Of a DNA stretch of 6,918 bases, positions 1 to 6,124 are shown one piece after another; the stretch's first letter is position 1, and the number at the start of each line of letters is the position of its first letter. The position numbers were made by a program, and so were the translations under genes. The stretch comes from Adhaeribacter sp. Lineage in GTDB: Bacteria; Bacteroidota; Bacteroidia; Cytophagales; Hymenobacteraceae. The stretch lies in contig JAQBNV010000677.1 of assembly GCA_028288395.1 (NCBI GenBank), positions 1 to 6,918 of the forward strand, given 5' to 3'. The notes beneath the pieces are model-generated. The model was not told where the DNA came from. It searched no databases and was given only the letters and a program-made list of their open reading frames with translations.

Positions 1-525
1 CCATTTCCTGAACTTAAAACAGAACGGCTACTTCTAAGAGAATTAGAAAAACCTGACTGGAAAATTATATTCTATTTACGCTCTGATGAAATTATTAATA
101 AATTTATTAAACGGCCCAGGCCAGAGAATAAAGCAGCTGCAATTGAGTTTATAAATAAAATAAAGCAAGGCATACGGAATAATGAATGGCTGTATTGGTG
201 TATAATTTTAGAGAACAACCCACAAGTAATTGGAACTATATGTTTGTGGCATTTCTCTGAAGATAGAAAAGTAGCGGAAGTCGGTTATGATTTACATCCC
301 GGCTACCAAAAGAAAGGAATCATGAGCGAGGCCTTGAACAGGGTTATGGAATTTGGATTTAATGAATTAAAACTAACTAAAATTGAAGCTTTTACCCATA
401 AAGATAATGAAAGCTCTAAAAGATTACTCACCAGAAATAATTTTCATCTGGTTTACAACAGAATAGATGAAGGTAATTTGGACAATGTGATTTTCGAAAT
501 AGAAAATAAGCAGCTAATCGAATAA
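1..525 (+). CDS. GNAT N-acetyltransferase, RimJ/RimL type (5' end outside window)
   Basis: The frame is open from base 1 to the TAA at 523-525, giving 174 visible codons; only a few N-terminal residues appear to be missing. It starts with PFPELKTERLLLRELEK, the first strand and helix typical of RimJ/RimL-like acetyltransferases (TxRLxLR). The central strand VAEVGYDLHP is followed by the acetyl-CoA pyrophosphate loop YQKKGIMSEAL, the motif A (Q/RxxGxG/A-like) of GNAT enzymes. The C-terminal part has the usual N..S..L..FH pattern (KDNESSKRLLTRNNFHLV). These enzymes transfer acetyl from acetyl-CoA to an amine: a protein N-terminus, a small molecule or an antibiotic. The substrate cannot be told from sequence. 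An internal TTG at 244 is a poor start because the GNAT fold clearly begins upstream. The gene converges with the minus-strand genes to its right. Confidence 0.9.
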   Translation, partial: PFPELKTERLLLRELEKPDWKIIFYLRSDEIINKFIKRPRPENKAAAIEFINKIKQGIRNNEWLYWCIILENNPQVIGTICLWHFSEDRKVAEVGYDLHPGYQKKGIMSEALNRVMEFGFNELKLTKIEAFTHKDNESSKRLLTRNNFHLVYNRIDEGNLDNVIFEIENKQLIE

Positions 526-765
526 ACGGTACCTATTAGTTTTTACCCTGGTTAATAAAATGCTTAATTCATAATTCAGCCATAGAGGTGCCATTATGAA
601 ATAGGTTGGTGATAGGGTAATGGGTGTTTTCTTCAGCCACTTTAATGGAGAGTCTTCAGCTTCTAAAATTATAACCATTCCATTATATTGATTGGTAATT
701 TTTAGTCCTTCTGTTTTTTCATAGTATTGTTAAAATTTCATCAATCAATAGTTTTGGAATATACC
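514..765 (-). pseudogene. Unidentified gene remnant, frameshifted
   Basis: Read on the minus strand, 517-729 is 71 codons without a stop and ends at a TAG (514-516) that overlaps the GNAT 3' end by 12 bases. The peptide has a protein-like composition, for example GMVIILEAEDSPLKWLKK and YFIMAPLWLNYE. Upstream it is blocked by a TAA at 730-732, but the adjacent frame continues the same kind of sequence (YIPKLLIDEILT), so a shift of one base near 728 would join them into ...IDEILT-QYYEKTEGL.... No start codon is seen; the frame runs up to the hairpin at 767. I do not recognise the family. It is best read as the 3' end of a decayed gene, but a chance open frame in A+T-rich DNA is not excluded. 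Confidence 0.4.
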
Positions 766-766
766 T

Positions 767-814
767 AAACAGAATGAGCCTTCTAAAGAAATAAGGCTCA
801 TTCTGTTTTTATTT
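767..814 (+). terminator. Strong hairpin with T-tract between convergent genes
   Basis: A perfect 16-bp inverted repeat (arms 767-782, AAACAGAATGAGCCTT, and 793-808) encloses a 10-base loop. It is followed on the + strand by a run of T (806-810, then ATTTATT). This is the layout of an intrinsic terminator for + strand transcription, presumably from the acetyltransferase gene that ends 240 bases upstream. On the minus strand only three T follow the stem, so termination in that direction would be weaker. Confidence 0.65.
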
Positions 815-854
815 ATTACATAAGAGTAATAGGTATAGACTGATATTTTGATAG

Positions 855-890
855 ATAACTTCTGATAGCGTAGGAGCTATTTCAGGTTAT
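855..890 (-). terminator. Possible 3' hairpin of the small basic protein gene
   Basis: Directly after the stop codon at 891-893, the minus strand can fold as ATAAC-CTG-AA-ATAGC, loop TCCTAC, GCTAT-CAG-AA-GTTAT: 13 base pairs interrupted by an opposed AA bulge. No T-tract follows, so this is a weak terminator or a 3' end stabiliser at best. Its position right at the end of the gene is the main argument for a role. Confidence 0.3.
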
Positions 891-1133
891 TTAGCCATTA
901 CTACCTTCCCCGCCTTCTGATTTGGCTTTTCTGCCCCGGTATCCACCTCTTTTTTTGATCTTAAGGTTTCCAGTTTTTGCTTGATCAATTAAGTTCTTTA
1001 ATTCTTCTAAGCCTTTCTGTTGATTTTCTACATACCGCTCTAAACTGGTTGTTAGTGCATCAAGTAGTTCTTTATTCTGTTGCGCCTCCTGTAATGTTTG
1101 TACAATCTCATTGAAGTTTGTGTCTTTTGCCAT
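891..1133 (-). CDS. Small coiled-coil protein with basic Gly/Arg/Lys tail
   Basis: An 80-residue hypothetical protein starting MAKDTNFNEIVQTLQ. Residues about 8-55 are rich in Q, E, L and K with heptad-like spacing and probably form one long helix or coiled coil. Residues about 57-80 are a basic then acidic low-complexity tail (KIKKRGGYRGRKAKSEGGEG). The RGRK stretch resembles an AT-hook or other nucleic-acid-binding tail, but that is inference. I chose the ATG at 1131-1133 because it follows an A+T-rich leader (AAATAAAATT) and starts the hydrophilic protein. An in-frame ATG at 1205 would add 24 mostly hydrophobic residues that do not make a convincing signal peptide. No family is recognised. 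It lies divergent from the EVE-nuclease gene, with 243 bases between their starts. Confidence 0.6.
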   Translation of the reverse strand: MAKDTNFNEIVQTLQEAQQNKELLDALTTSLERYVENQQKGLEELKNLIDQAKTGNLKIKKRGGYRGRKAKSEGGEGSNG

Positions 1134-1337
1134 AATTTTATTTGTAAATGGGTTTAGGGTGTTAAATAATGATAAATTAATAAATATTCCTAATTTATAT
1201 TTCAATTATGATTTATGTGAAAATAAAATCTACGGTGTATACTTTATTCTTTAATCTTTTAAAGAATTACATATATTAGTTAATCTATTTTTACTAAAGT
1301 AAAGGTCGTGCTGCTAATTACCAATTTTAGTTTTCAC

Positions 1338-1367
1338 TTGTTAGCACTTATTTTCTTTATAACTTTT
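1338..1367 (+). promoter_or_regulatory. Candidate Bacteroidota-type promoter for the EVE-nuclease gene
   Basis: TTG at 1338-1340 and TAACTTTT at 1360-1367 are separated by 19 bases. This matches the Bacteroidota pattern TTG-N(17-23)-TAnnTTTG except for the last base of the -7 box. The box ends nine bases before the ATG at 1377, so transcription from here would start almost at the start codon and give a nearly leaderless message. No Shine-Dalgarno sequence is visible at this start. Confidence 0.35.
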
Positions 1368-1376
1368 TAAATCAAT

Positions 1377-1970
1377 ATGAAACTTAACAAATACCTCTGG
1401 GATATTTATAAAGAATCTTCAAAAGGACAAAAAATTATTCAACTTTTTTCTGATGGACCTTTAGACGAACTACTTGAACAGTATTTAGGGGAGTTCCACC
1501 TTGGCAAAGAGACCACAGCAGAGTTTATAGATAATTTGATTGATTTTACCAAAAGTCCATCTATACCCGAAGAGTTAACTATTGAAGAAGCGGAAAAACT
1601 TTTTGAAGATATTATTACCTTAGGTATTAGCCTTGCTGATGAAATGGGGGGGAAAGAAGAATTAGACCCTGAAGCAGAAGATTTTCTTAGTCTAATTCCA
1701 ATTTTTTCTACCTGGTTGTTTAATCATTTTCCAGATTATTTTAAACCCTATTTTTACAAAAACAAGTTTTATCAGTTAACCCGCATTGCGGATACTTTTG
1801 GTATTGAGCTGCCACCCATTCCTCTAAAGAGATATAAGCAGGAACGTATTAAATACTATTGGGAGCTTTGCAAGAGCTTTTTAGCGTTTCAAGAAGAAAA
1901 TAAAATGACGGCCTATGAGTTCTGCGCCTTTATATATGACTTTGCACACAACTTTATTTCACAGTCATAA
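1377..1970 (+). CDS. N-terminal half of split EVE-nuclease: helical domain
   Basis: This is 197 residues, acidic and mostly helical, with no signal peptide. It begins MKLNKYLWDIYKESSKGQ. The C-terminal third, residues about 120-195, carries the most distinctive pattern: PDYFKPYFYKNKFYQLTRI, then GIELPPIPLKRYKQER, then YYWELCKSF and YEFCAFIYDFAHNFI. From memory of the family, a segment of this kind directly precedes an EVE-like domain in larger defence proteins, which supports reading it as the front of a longer protein. On its own it has no visible catalytic motif. It may serve for oligomerisation, DNA contact or regulation of the nuclease. The start is the only ATG upstream of the conserved part and sits next to the candidate promoter. 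Confidence 0.8.
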   Translation: MKLNKYLWDIYKESSKGQKIIQLFSDGPLDELLEQYLGEFHLGKETTAEFIDNLIDFTKSPSIPEELTIEEAEKLFEDIITLGISLADEMGGKEELDPEAEDFLSLIPIFSTWLFNHFPDYFKPYFYKNKFYQLTRIADTFGIELPPIPLKRYKQERIKYYWELCKSFLAFQEENKMTAYEFCAFIYDFAHNFISQS

Positions 1971-2009
1971 CAATCAGAAACGGAATTACCTAAACCAACC
2001 CAGGTCTGG

Positions 2010-2867
2010 ATGGTTGGTGGAAACAAGAGCGGAGGTGATTTTGAGTTTTTAGATAATGCTTCAGATGGTAATACTGATTTTTGGCAAGGTAGCGAAGATA
2101 CAAAGCGGGGAGATATAATTGTGATGTATTGCCTGGCACCACGTAGTTATATCCATTCTATATGGCGAGCAACTACTGATGGAATTGCTGACCCTTTCTT
2201 TCATTGGTATAGTAACATTTATATTGGAGAAGGAAAGAAGGTTATACCTATCACCTTAAAAGAACTGAAAGAAGATGCTTGTTTTAGCCAACATCCGTTA
2301 GTGCGGAAAAATTTACAAGGTGTAAATGGTTACCCATTGACAGCGGAAGCTTACCAACGTCTTCAGCAAATGATAACCAATAAAGGTGGTGTTGTTGTTA
2401 AAGAATTACCCCAGCTTTATAGCCATACCTTCTCAACTAACAAGTCATTAACAAATGAGCGGGAAGTAGAATTAACCTTGATTGAGCCGCTTCTACAAAA
2501 ATTAGGCTATACGACAGAACACTGGGTCAGACAATTATCCCTGCGCATGGGCCGAGGTGAACGGAACTACCCAGATTATGCCTTCCTTATAAATAGTGAG
2601 CGAGGGTATGAAACGGCATCTATGCTTATAGAATCAAAATTTTGGATAAAGAATAATAAGGAACTTGAGGAAACATTTAAGCAGGTTTGGTCTTATGGCC
2701 AGCGGCTTACAGCCAAAATATTAGTTATTGCGGATAAAGAAGCCATTTGGATATACCAGCGACATAATGAAAGCTTGGACCGAACGAAGTACACTAAAAA
2801 GTTTTGGAAGGAATTAGAACAACCAGATGATTTTAAGATGGTGAAAAAGCTTATTGGTAAACCGTAA
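2010..2867 (+). CDS. C-terminal half of split gene: EVE-like domain plus HsdR-N/PD-(D/E)XK nuclease
   Basis: This is 285 residues from the ATG at 2010; the frame is open back to 1971. Residues 1-122 match an EVE/PUA-like domain: VGGNKSGGDFEFLDN, the strand RGDIIVMYCLAPRSYIHSIW, and the end LQGVNGYPLTAEAYQRLQQM. Residues about 146-255 are an HSDR_N-like nuclease. NEREVELTLIEPLLQKLGY (149-167) gives the N-terminal Glu. PDY gives D189, IESK gives E208 and K210, and KQVWSYGQRL gives Q225, together the PD..ExK..Q pattern. All catalytic positions are present, so this half looks intact enough to cut DNA if made. The ATG is preceded by CAGGTCTGG rather than a ribosome binding site and starts within the first EVE strand (VWMVGG), so independent translation would probably give a damaged EVE domain. 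Confidence 0.8.
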   Translation: MVGGNKSGGDFEFLDNASDGNTDFWQGSEDTKRGDIIVMYCLAPRSYIHSIWRATTDGIADPFFHWYSNIYIGEGKKVIPITLKELKEDACFSQHPLVRKNLQGVNGYPLTAEAYQRLQQMITNKGGVVVKELPQLYSHTFSTNKSLTNEREVELTLIEPLLQKLGYTTEHWVRQLSLRMGRGERNYPDYAFLINSERGYETASMLIESKFWIKNNKELEETFKQVWSYGQRLTAKILVIADKEAIWIYQRHNESLDRTKYTKKFWKELEQPDDFKMVKKLIGKP

Positions 2868-3026
2868 TTACAACAAACTAAAATCAACAACATTGGTTTG
2901 GTGCAAGTGGCAGTAAAGGACCAATTCAGGAAGTTAGGCTTAAAATCAAGTTTAAAGTTTGTGTTCCAGAATTACCAACGTCATCAAGCCAGAAACTCTT
3001 CTTACATAATCCATTAAATAATTAGA

Positions 3027-3905
3027 ATGAAAAAATCTATCTGTTTTCTTATATTCGTTATAAGTTTTTTAACTACTAAAAGCCAGGTAATTACCGATTC
3101 CGTATTGGTTGAGAACCATTACCGTACTTTCCATTTTAATAAACCTAAGCAGACCACAAATAATTACAACCTAGTGTTTGTCCTGCATGGTTCTGGTGGG
3201 GATGGCAAAGGAATGATGAAACCAGCCTCGAACCTGGAAAAAGAGTCAGCTAAAGAGCACTTCTTTCTGGTTTATCCGGATGGGTATAAAAGATATTGGA
3301 ATGAATGCCGTAAAGCGGCCAACAGCGTTGCCAACCTGCAAAACATCAATGAGCAGGCTTTCTTTGAATCTATGATTGCCTACTTTAGTAAACAATACCA
3401 GGTTAATGACCAGCAATTTTTTGCGATAGGCTTATCAGGGGGAGGCCACATGACATATAAACTGGCCTTAACAATGCCCGATAAGTGTAAAGGAATAAGT
3501 GCGGTAGTGGCTAACTTACCTGATGCTAATAACTTAGATTGTGCCGAATTGAAGAAACCAGTAGCCGTTATGATTATCAACGGCACCAAAGATTCAGTTA
3601 ACCCATACGAAGGAGGGCAGATGATGGTGAATGGAAACTCGTTTGGGACTGTACGCTCAACGGATGGCACCTTCAACTATTGGGCAGTTATTGCTGGCTA
3701 TAAGGGTAAGCCAAAGGTGGAAGAATTACACGATACAAATACCACAAATAAACAAACCATTACCAGGTTTACTTTTAAGGATAAAGGGAAGCCTGAAGTA
3801 ACGCTGCTAAAAGTGGTAGGGGGCGAACATTCCTTTCCTGGGGATGTAGATGCTTTTATAGAATCCTGGAAATTCTTTAAAAGACAAAAAGCAGGAACCC
3901 TTTGA
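3027..3905 (+). CDS. Secreted alpha/beta-hydrolase esterase, LpqC / PHB-depolymerase-like
   Basis: A 292-residue protein with a Sec signal peptide (residues 1 to about 19: MKK, hydrophobic core ICFLIFVISFL, then TTKSQ), so it is exported to the periplasm or beyond. The hydrolase core follows: the oxyanion-loop segment LVFVLHGSGGDGKGM (49-63), FFLVYPDGYKRYWNE (79-93), and the nucleophile elbow GLSGGGHM with Ser137. The acid residue is probably Asp189 in NGTKDSVNPYEGG and the His is His268 in GGEHSFPG. The order and spacing fit the LpqC/CE1 group of esterases that cleave polyhydroxybutyrate, feruloyl or similar esters. The DDVGF segment usual in this group after the WN motif is replaced here by NEQAFFESM. 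The true substrate is unknown. It follows the restriction gene by 159 bases with no sign of co-transcription. The start is the ATG directly before the signal peptide. Confidence 0.88.
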   Translation: MKKSICFLIFVISFLTTKSQVITDSVLVENHYRTFHFNKPKQTTNNYNLVFVLHGSGGDGKGMMKPASNLEKESAKEHFFLVYPDGYKRYWNECRKAANSVANLQNINEQAFFESMIAYFSKQYQVNDQQFFAIGLSGGGHMTYKLALTMPDKCKGISAVVANLPDANNLDCAELKKPVAVMIINGTKDSVNPYEGGQMMVNGNSFGTVRSTDGTFNYWAVIAGYKGKPKVEELHDTNTTNKQTITRFTFKDKGKPEVTLLKVVGGEHSFPGDVDAFIESWKFFKRQKAGTL

Positions 3906-3959
3906 TGGGAACTGTATCATCAGGTCCTGTAAATGCTTTCTAATTGAATTCCATTGGTA

Positions 3960-4058
3960 TCAGCGGGCTACTTTATTTTTTAATTCAGCCATTAAGTAGG
4001 CATAAAAGGCGACTAATTTTGTCAACAATATTATGAAGGTTGTATACAAAAATATTGA
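3960..4058 (-). pseudogene. Decayed fragment of an EamA-family transporter gene
   Basis: Read on the minus strand, this stretch encodes SIFLYTTFIILL then TKLVAFYAYLMAELK before a TGA at 3960-3962. It aligns with transmembrane segment 8 of the intact EamA transporter at 4777-5715: over residues 229-245 of that protein, 14 of 17 positions are identical. At DNA level, 3988-4048 matches 4982-5042 at about 46 of 61 bases without gaps. It has the same orientation as the intact gene, no start, and no recognisable transporter sequence on either side. It is therefore a leftover from a second, diverged copy, most likely an old paralogue that was mostly deleted. Divergence of about 25% rules out a recent duplication. 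Confidence 0.7.
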
Positions 4059-4138
4059 TAGTAAGCTGTAATTTGAAAGCTACCAAGCCAAAGCATTAAA
4101 ATATTACCATCTTTTTTTTATAAGTAAAGGTTTATACT

Positions 4139-4615
4139 ATGGCAAATACCATTAACCAGCGCATGACAGTACAATTGGAAGGAGACTTTGTAGTCTTTTT
4201 AATTGGAATGCGCATAAACCATTTCTGGAAGTTGCATAAATGGATACCTGTTGCTATGTCTATGCCTAAGATGCTTAAAGAGCTTTCCCAAAAGCCAGAA
4301 AGTGGATTTTTAGGTTTCCAAATGTATGGCGGTATACCTCCTGTAATTGCCCAGTACTGGAGAACATTCGAACAGTTGGAAGCATATGCTAAAGACCGTA
4401 ATGGGCAACATTATCCGGCCTGGAAGGAATTCAATATAAAAATAAAGAGTAGTGGAGATGTAGGCATATGGCATGAAACATACAAAGTAAGGGCAGGTGA
4501 ATATGAATGCATTTACAACAATATGCCTGAATATGGTTTAGGGAAAGTTGGGGTGTTAGTACCTGCGGTTGGTAAAAAGGAATTCGCTGCTGGCAGGATC
4601 TTCAGAGAAAAGTAA
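4139..4615 (+). CDS. DUF4188 family protein (monooxygenase-like, dimeric alpha+beta barrel type)
   Basis: A 158-residue cytosolic protein without signal peptide or membrane segments. It fits DUF4188 along its whole length: [20 protein letters not shown] at the start, then [38 protein letters not shown], the helix [33 protein letters not shown], and [15 protein letters not shown] near the end. The family is annotated as uncharacterised or monooxygenase-like; no reaction is firmly known, so none is given here. The length is normal. AAAGG lies 8 bases before the ATG and is one of the few Shine-Dalgarno-like sites in the window, which supports this start. It is convergent with the EamA transporter gene and follows the EamA remnant. 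Confidence 0.88.
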   Translation: MANTINQRMTVQLEGDFVVFLIGMRINHFWKLHKWIPVAMSMPKMLKELSQKPESGFLGFQMYGGIPPVIAQYWRTFEQLEAYAKDRNGQHYPAWKEFNIKIKSSGDVGIWHETYKVRAGEYECIYNNMPEYGLGKVGVLVPAVGKKEFAAGRIFREK

Positions 4616-4776
4616 ATTGATAGATGCACTACTCTTAGATTAAGAATTACAACCATCCCTTTTATTAAAATCGGTACAAGCTGTCCCCAATAATTTTAAG
4701 GTTCAGTGATTCCAGTGCGCCAGTAAGTCAAGGTTTGCGCGCCATCTCTTATCGCATTCCTGTTAATTGCTTTAAG
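4616..4776. other. Gap between convergent genes with a GC-rich patch
   Basis: No gene or clear terminator is seen. The patch at about 4711-4744 (CCAGTGCGCCAGTAAG, then GGTTTGCGCGCCATC) is markedly richer in G+C than its surroundings. On the minus strand it gives a 22-codon open stretch ending in LTYWRTGITEP before a stop. It may be a trace of a lost gene, but it is too short to claim. Confidence 0.2.
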
Positions 4777-5715
4777 CTAATATGAATTTAGAGGTTCGAG
4801 CTTTTTAGCTTCAGGCTCTTTTGTTCTTGTCAGCAGAAATATAGTTGCCACGATTAAAAAACTGCCAATCCAATCCATGGCGGTAAAAGGAATTTGAAGC
4901 CACATAACAGATAAAACTGTAGCCGAAAGCGGTTCTGCCGAAGCCAGTAAACTGGTTTTTTGCGCACCTATCAATTTCACTGCCGTTAAATAGGCATAAA
5001 ATGCAACTAAGGTTGCTAATAGTATGATAAAGGCTGTACATAAATAAGTGTAAATATCCCAATGCCCTTCTACCTTCCAGGGAGCATGGATGATACTCAT
5101 GAAAATGCCTCCAGTCACCATACCCCAGCCGATTACAATGGTGGAAGGATAGCGACTCAATAAATTTATGGGCTGCAAGCTATAAAAGGCAAGACCAATG
5201 GCTGAAGCAAGTCCCCAAAACAAAGCCCAACCAGATACAGAAAGGTTGCTAAAGCTTCCGTGGGTAACCAGCAGGAATGTGCCTGTAATAGCTAAAATTA
5301 TGGCCAGAAATTCCATGTTGTGGGGCCACCTCCTTTTCTGTATGGCCAGGTAAACTGCGATTAATACTGGCCCTGCGTATTGCAGAACAGTTGCTGTAGC
5401 CGCATTGGAATGTTTGATGGCCGCAAAATAAGTGTATTGGACAGCAACCATGCCGAAGATACCAAACAAAAGCAGTTGCCAGGCATCTTTTTTAACTTTC
5501 CAGATAGCCCATAATGCTTTGGGGTTATCTATGCTGGCTATTAGCAATAAAATAACGCCTGAAAAAAGAAGTCTTACCGTAACCAACCACTCTGTGTTTA
5601 TACTCCTTTCCTGGAATAAAAACTGGCCGAAAGTACCAGATACTCCCCATAGAACGGCTGCGGTTATCGCTAAAAAGAAACCATTATATGACCTGCTCTT
5701 TTGTTCTTTAATCAT
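4777..5715 (-). CDS. EamA/DMT-superfamily transporter, 10 TM
   Basis: A 312-residue inner-membrane protein with two EamA repeats of five helices. Predicted segments are roughly 12-34, 43-62, 79-100, 105-126, 135-153, 160-182, 191-210, 222-246, 253-274 and 280-297. The first repeat starts with GFFLAITAAVLWGVSGTFG, the classic W-G-x-x-x EamA opening. TVRLLFSGVILLL and ATATVLQYAGPVLIAV are the conserved second and fourth helices. In the second repeat, KTSLLASAEPLSATVLSVMW is the matching E-P segment. Members export amino acids or other small metabolites; the substrate is not predictable here. The ATG at 5713-5715 starts a short charged N-terminus (MIKEQKSRS) before helix 1, and the length is normal. 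A candidate promoter lies 40 bases upstream. A diverged partial copy of helix 8 sits at 3960-4058. Confidence 0.92.
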   Translation of the reverse strand: MIKEQKSRSYNGFFLAITAAVLWGVSGTFGQFLFQERSINTEWLVTVRLLFSGVILLLIASIDNPKALWAIWKVKKDAWQLLLFGIFGMVAVQYTYFAAIKHSNAATATVLQYAGPVLIAVYLAIQKRRWPHNMEFLAIILAITGTFLLVTHGSFSNLSVSGWALFWGLASAIGLAFYSLQPINLLSRYPSTIVIGWGMVTGGIFMSIIHAPWKVEGHWDIYTYLCTAFIILLATLVAFYAYLTAVKLIGAQKTSLLASAEPLSATVLSVMWLQIPFTAMDWIGSFLIVATIFLLTRTKEPEAKKLEPLNSY

Positions 5716-5754
5716 TAAGCAATTTCAATTTACTTTTAAGAAACTTTACTGCAT

Positions 5755-5762
5755 CAAAAATA
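5755..5762 (-). promoter_or_regulatory. Candidate -7 box for the EamA transporter gene
   Basis: The minus strand reads TATTTTTG, an exact match to the Bacteroidota TAnnTTTG -7 box, 39 bases before the ATG at 5715. That would leave a leader of roughly 30 bases. A TTG lies 25 bases further upstream, slightly farther than the usual 17-23, so the -33 element is uncertain. Confidence 0.35.
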
Positions 5763-5942
5763 ATAGTGGGCGAAATTATATAATAAACAACTTGCTTTTC
5801 GAATATTACTGCCTGATTTTATCTAAACGCTATTACTCAGAATAAAAGTAGGTTTTTAATAATTCATTTAGAAAGCTATTCGCTACAGGTTCTGGCAGAT
5901 TTTAGATAGAGCGTTCGTTTTTGCTCATTAATTTATATTAAT

Positions 5943-6124
5943 TAGGAGTTACGCAAAAGTATGTTAAGGCAGCAAAAGAGCCTATTCAAGCCTTTAGTTA
6001 TATAATATTACAAAGACGTTTTTGATATATTTTAAGTTTGCTTCCATGTGCCTGATAATTTGTTTAGGTATAAAGAAGAAAAAATGACTTTTTTGCTAAT
6101 TTTTGACTCTCTGCGTAACTCCTA
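5943..6124. mobile_element. MITE-like element with 13-bp perfect terminal inverted repeats
   Basis: TAGGAGTTACGCA at 5943-5955 is repeated exactly in inverted orientation at 6112-6124. The ends enclose 156 bases of A+T-rich, non-coding sequence. If the outer TA on each side is the target duplication, the element is 178 bp with 11-bp ends starting GGAGTTACGCA, which would fit mobilisation by a TA-targeting (IS630/Tc1-like) transposase. That assignment is inference. A second inner pair, AGCAAAA near 5971 and TTTTGCT near 6090, adds weak symmetry. No transposase gene is present in the window, so any movement would need an enzyme from elsewhere. The right end abuts the broken M23 peptidase frame. 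Confidence 0.65.

Larger units (their letters stand above)
1377..2867 (+). pseudogene. EVE-domain / HsdR-N nuclease gene split by an in-frame stop (type IV-like restriction)
   Basis: A single frame runs from the ATG at 1377 to the TAA at 2865-2867, broken only by TAA at 1968-1970. There are 495 sense codons in all: 197 before the stop, 13 between it and the next ATG, and 285 after. Three regions follow in order: a mainly helical domain, an EVE-like PUA-fold domain, and an HSDR_N-type PD-(D/E)XK nuclease. EVE domains are known readers of modified bases and occur fused to nucleases in modification-dependent restriction enzymes, so the intact protein probably cut modified (phage) DNA. The stop falls in the linker between the helical part (CAFIYDFAHNFISQS) and the EVE part (QSETELPKPTQVWMVGG). 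The next ATG (2010) lies inside the first EVE strand, so two designed genes are unlikely. No ATG, GTG or TTG lies between the stop and 2010. Alternatives are stop readthrough, a split but assembling pair, or a sequencing error. Confidence 0.75.

Noticed and set aside
1131..1205. 24-residue N-terminal extension of the small basic protein from the ATG at 1205
   Set aside because: The extension is neither a good signal peptide nor similar to the rest. The ATG at 1131-1133 has a fitting A+T-rich leader.
2693..2893. 66-codon open frame on the minus strand
   Set aside because: It is antisense to the nuclease domain with its PD..ExK..Q residues; it is a shadow frame.
2954..2961. AAAGTTTG as a -7 box for the esterase gene
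   Set aside because: It lacks the first T of the box and no TTG lies at the expected distance upstream.
2868..3017. The nuclease frame stays open for 49 codons after its stop, as if the stop at 2865 were also premature
   Set aside because: The protein already ends in a typical short basic C-terminus (KKLIGKP) after the complete nuclease domain. An open run of this length is not rare at this base composition, and the extra peptide is not recognisable.
3380..3676. 98-codon open frame on the minus strand
   Set aside because: It is antisense to the esterase, whose catalytic motifs are clear; it is a shadow frame.
5432..5845. 137-codon open frame on the + strand
   Set aside because: It lies antisense to the well-supported EamA transporter gene and has no family resemblance; it is a shadow frame.
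5833..5928. Short minus-strand frame MSKNERSI, stop, NLPEPVANSFLNELL, resembling a regulator start
   Set aside because: Only 31 codons with an internal stop and no recognisable helix-turn-helix, so it is too short to call. It may be debris upstream of the EamA gene.
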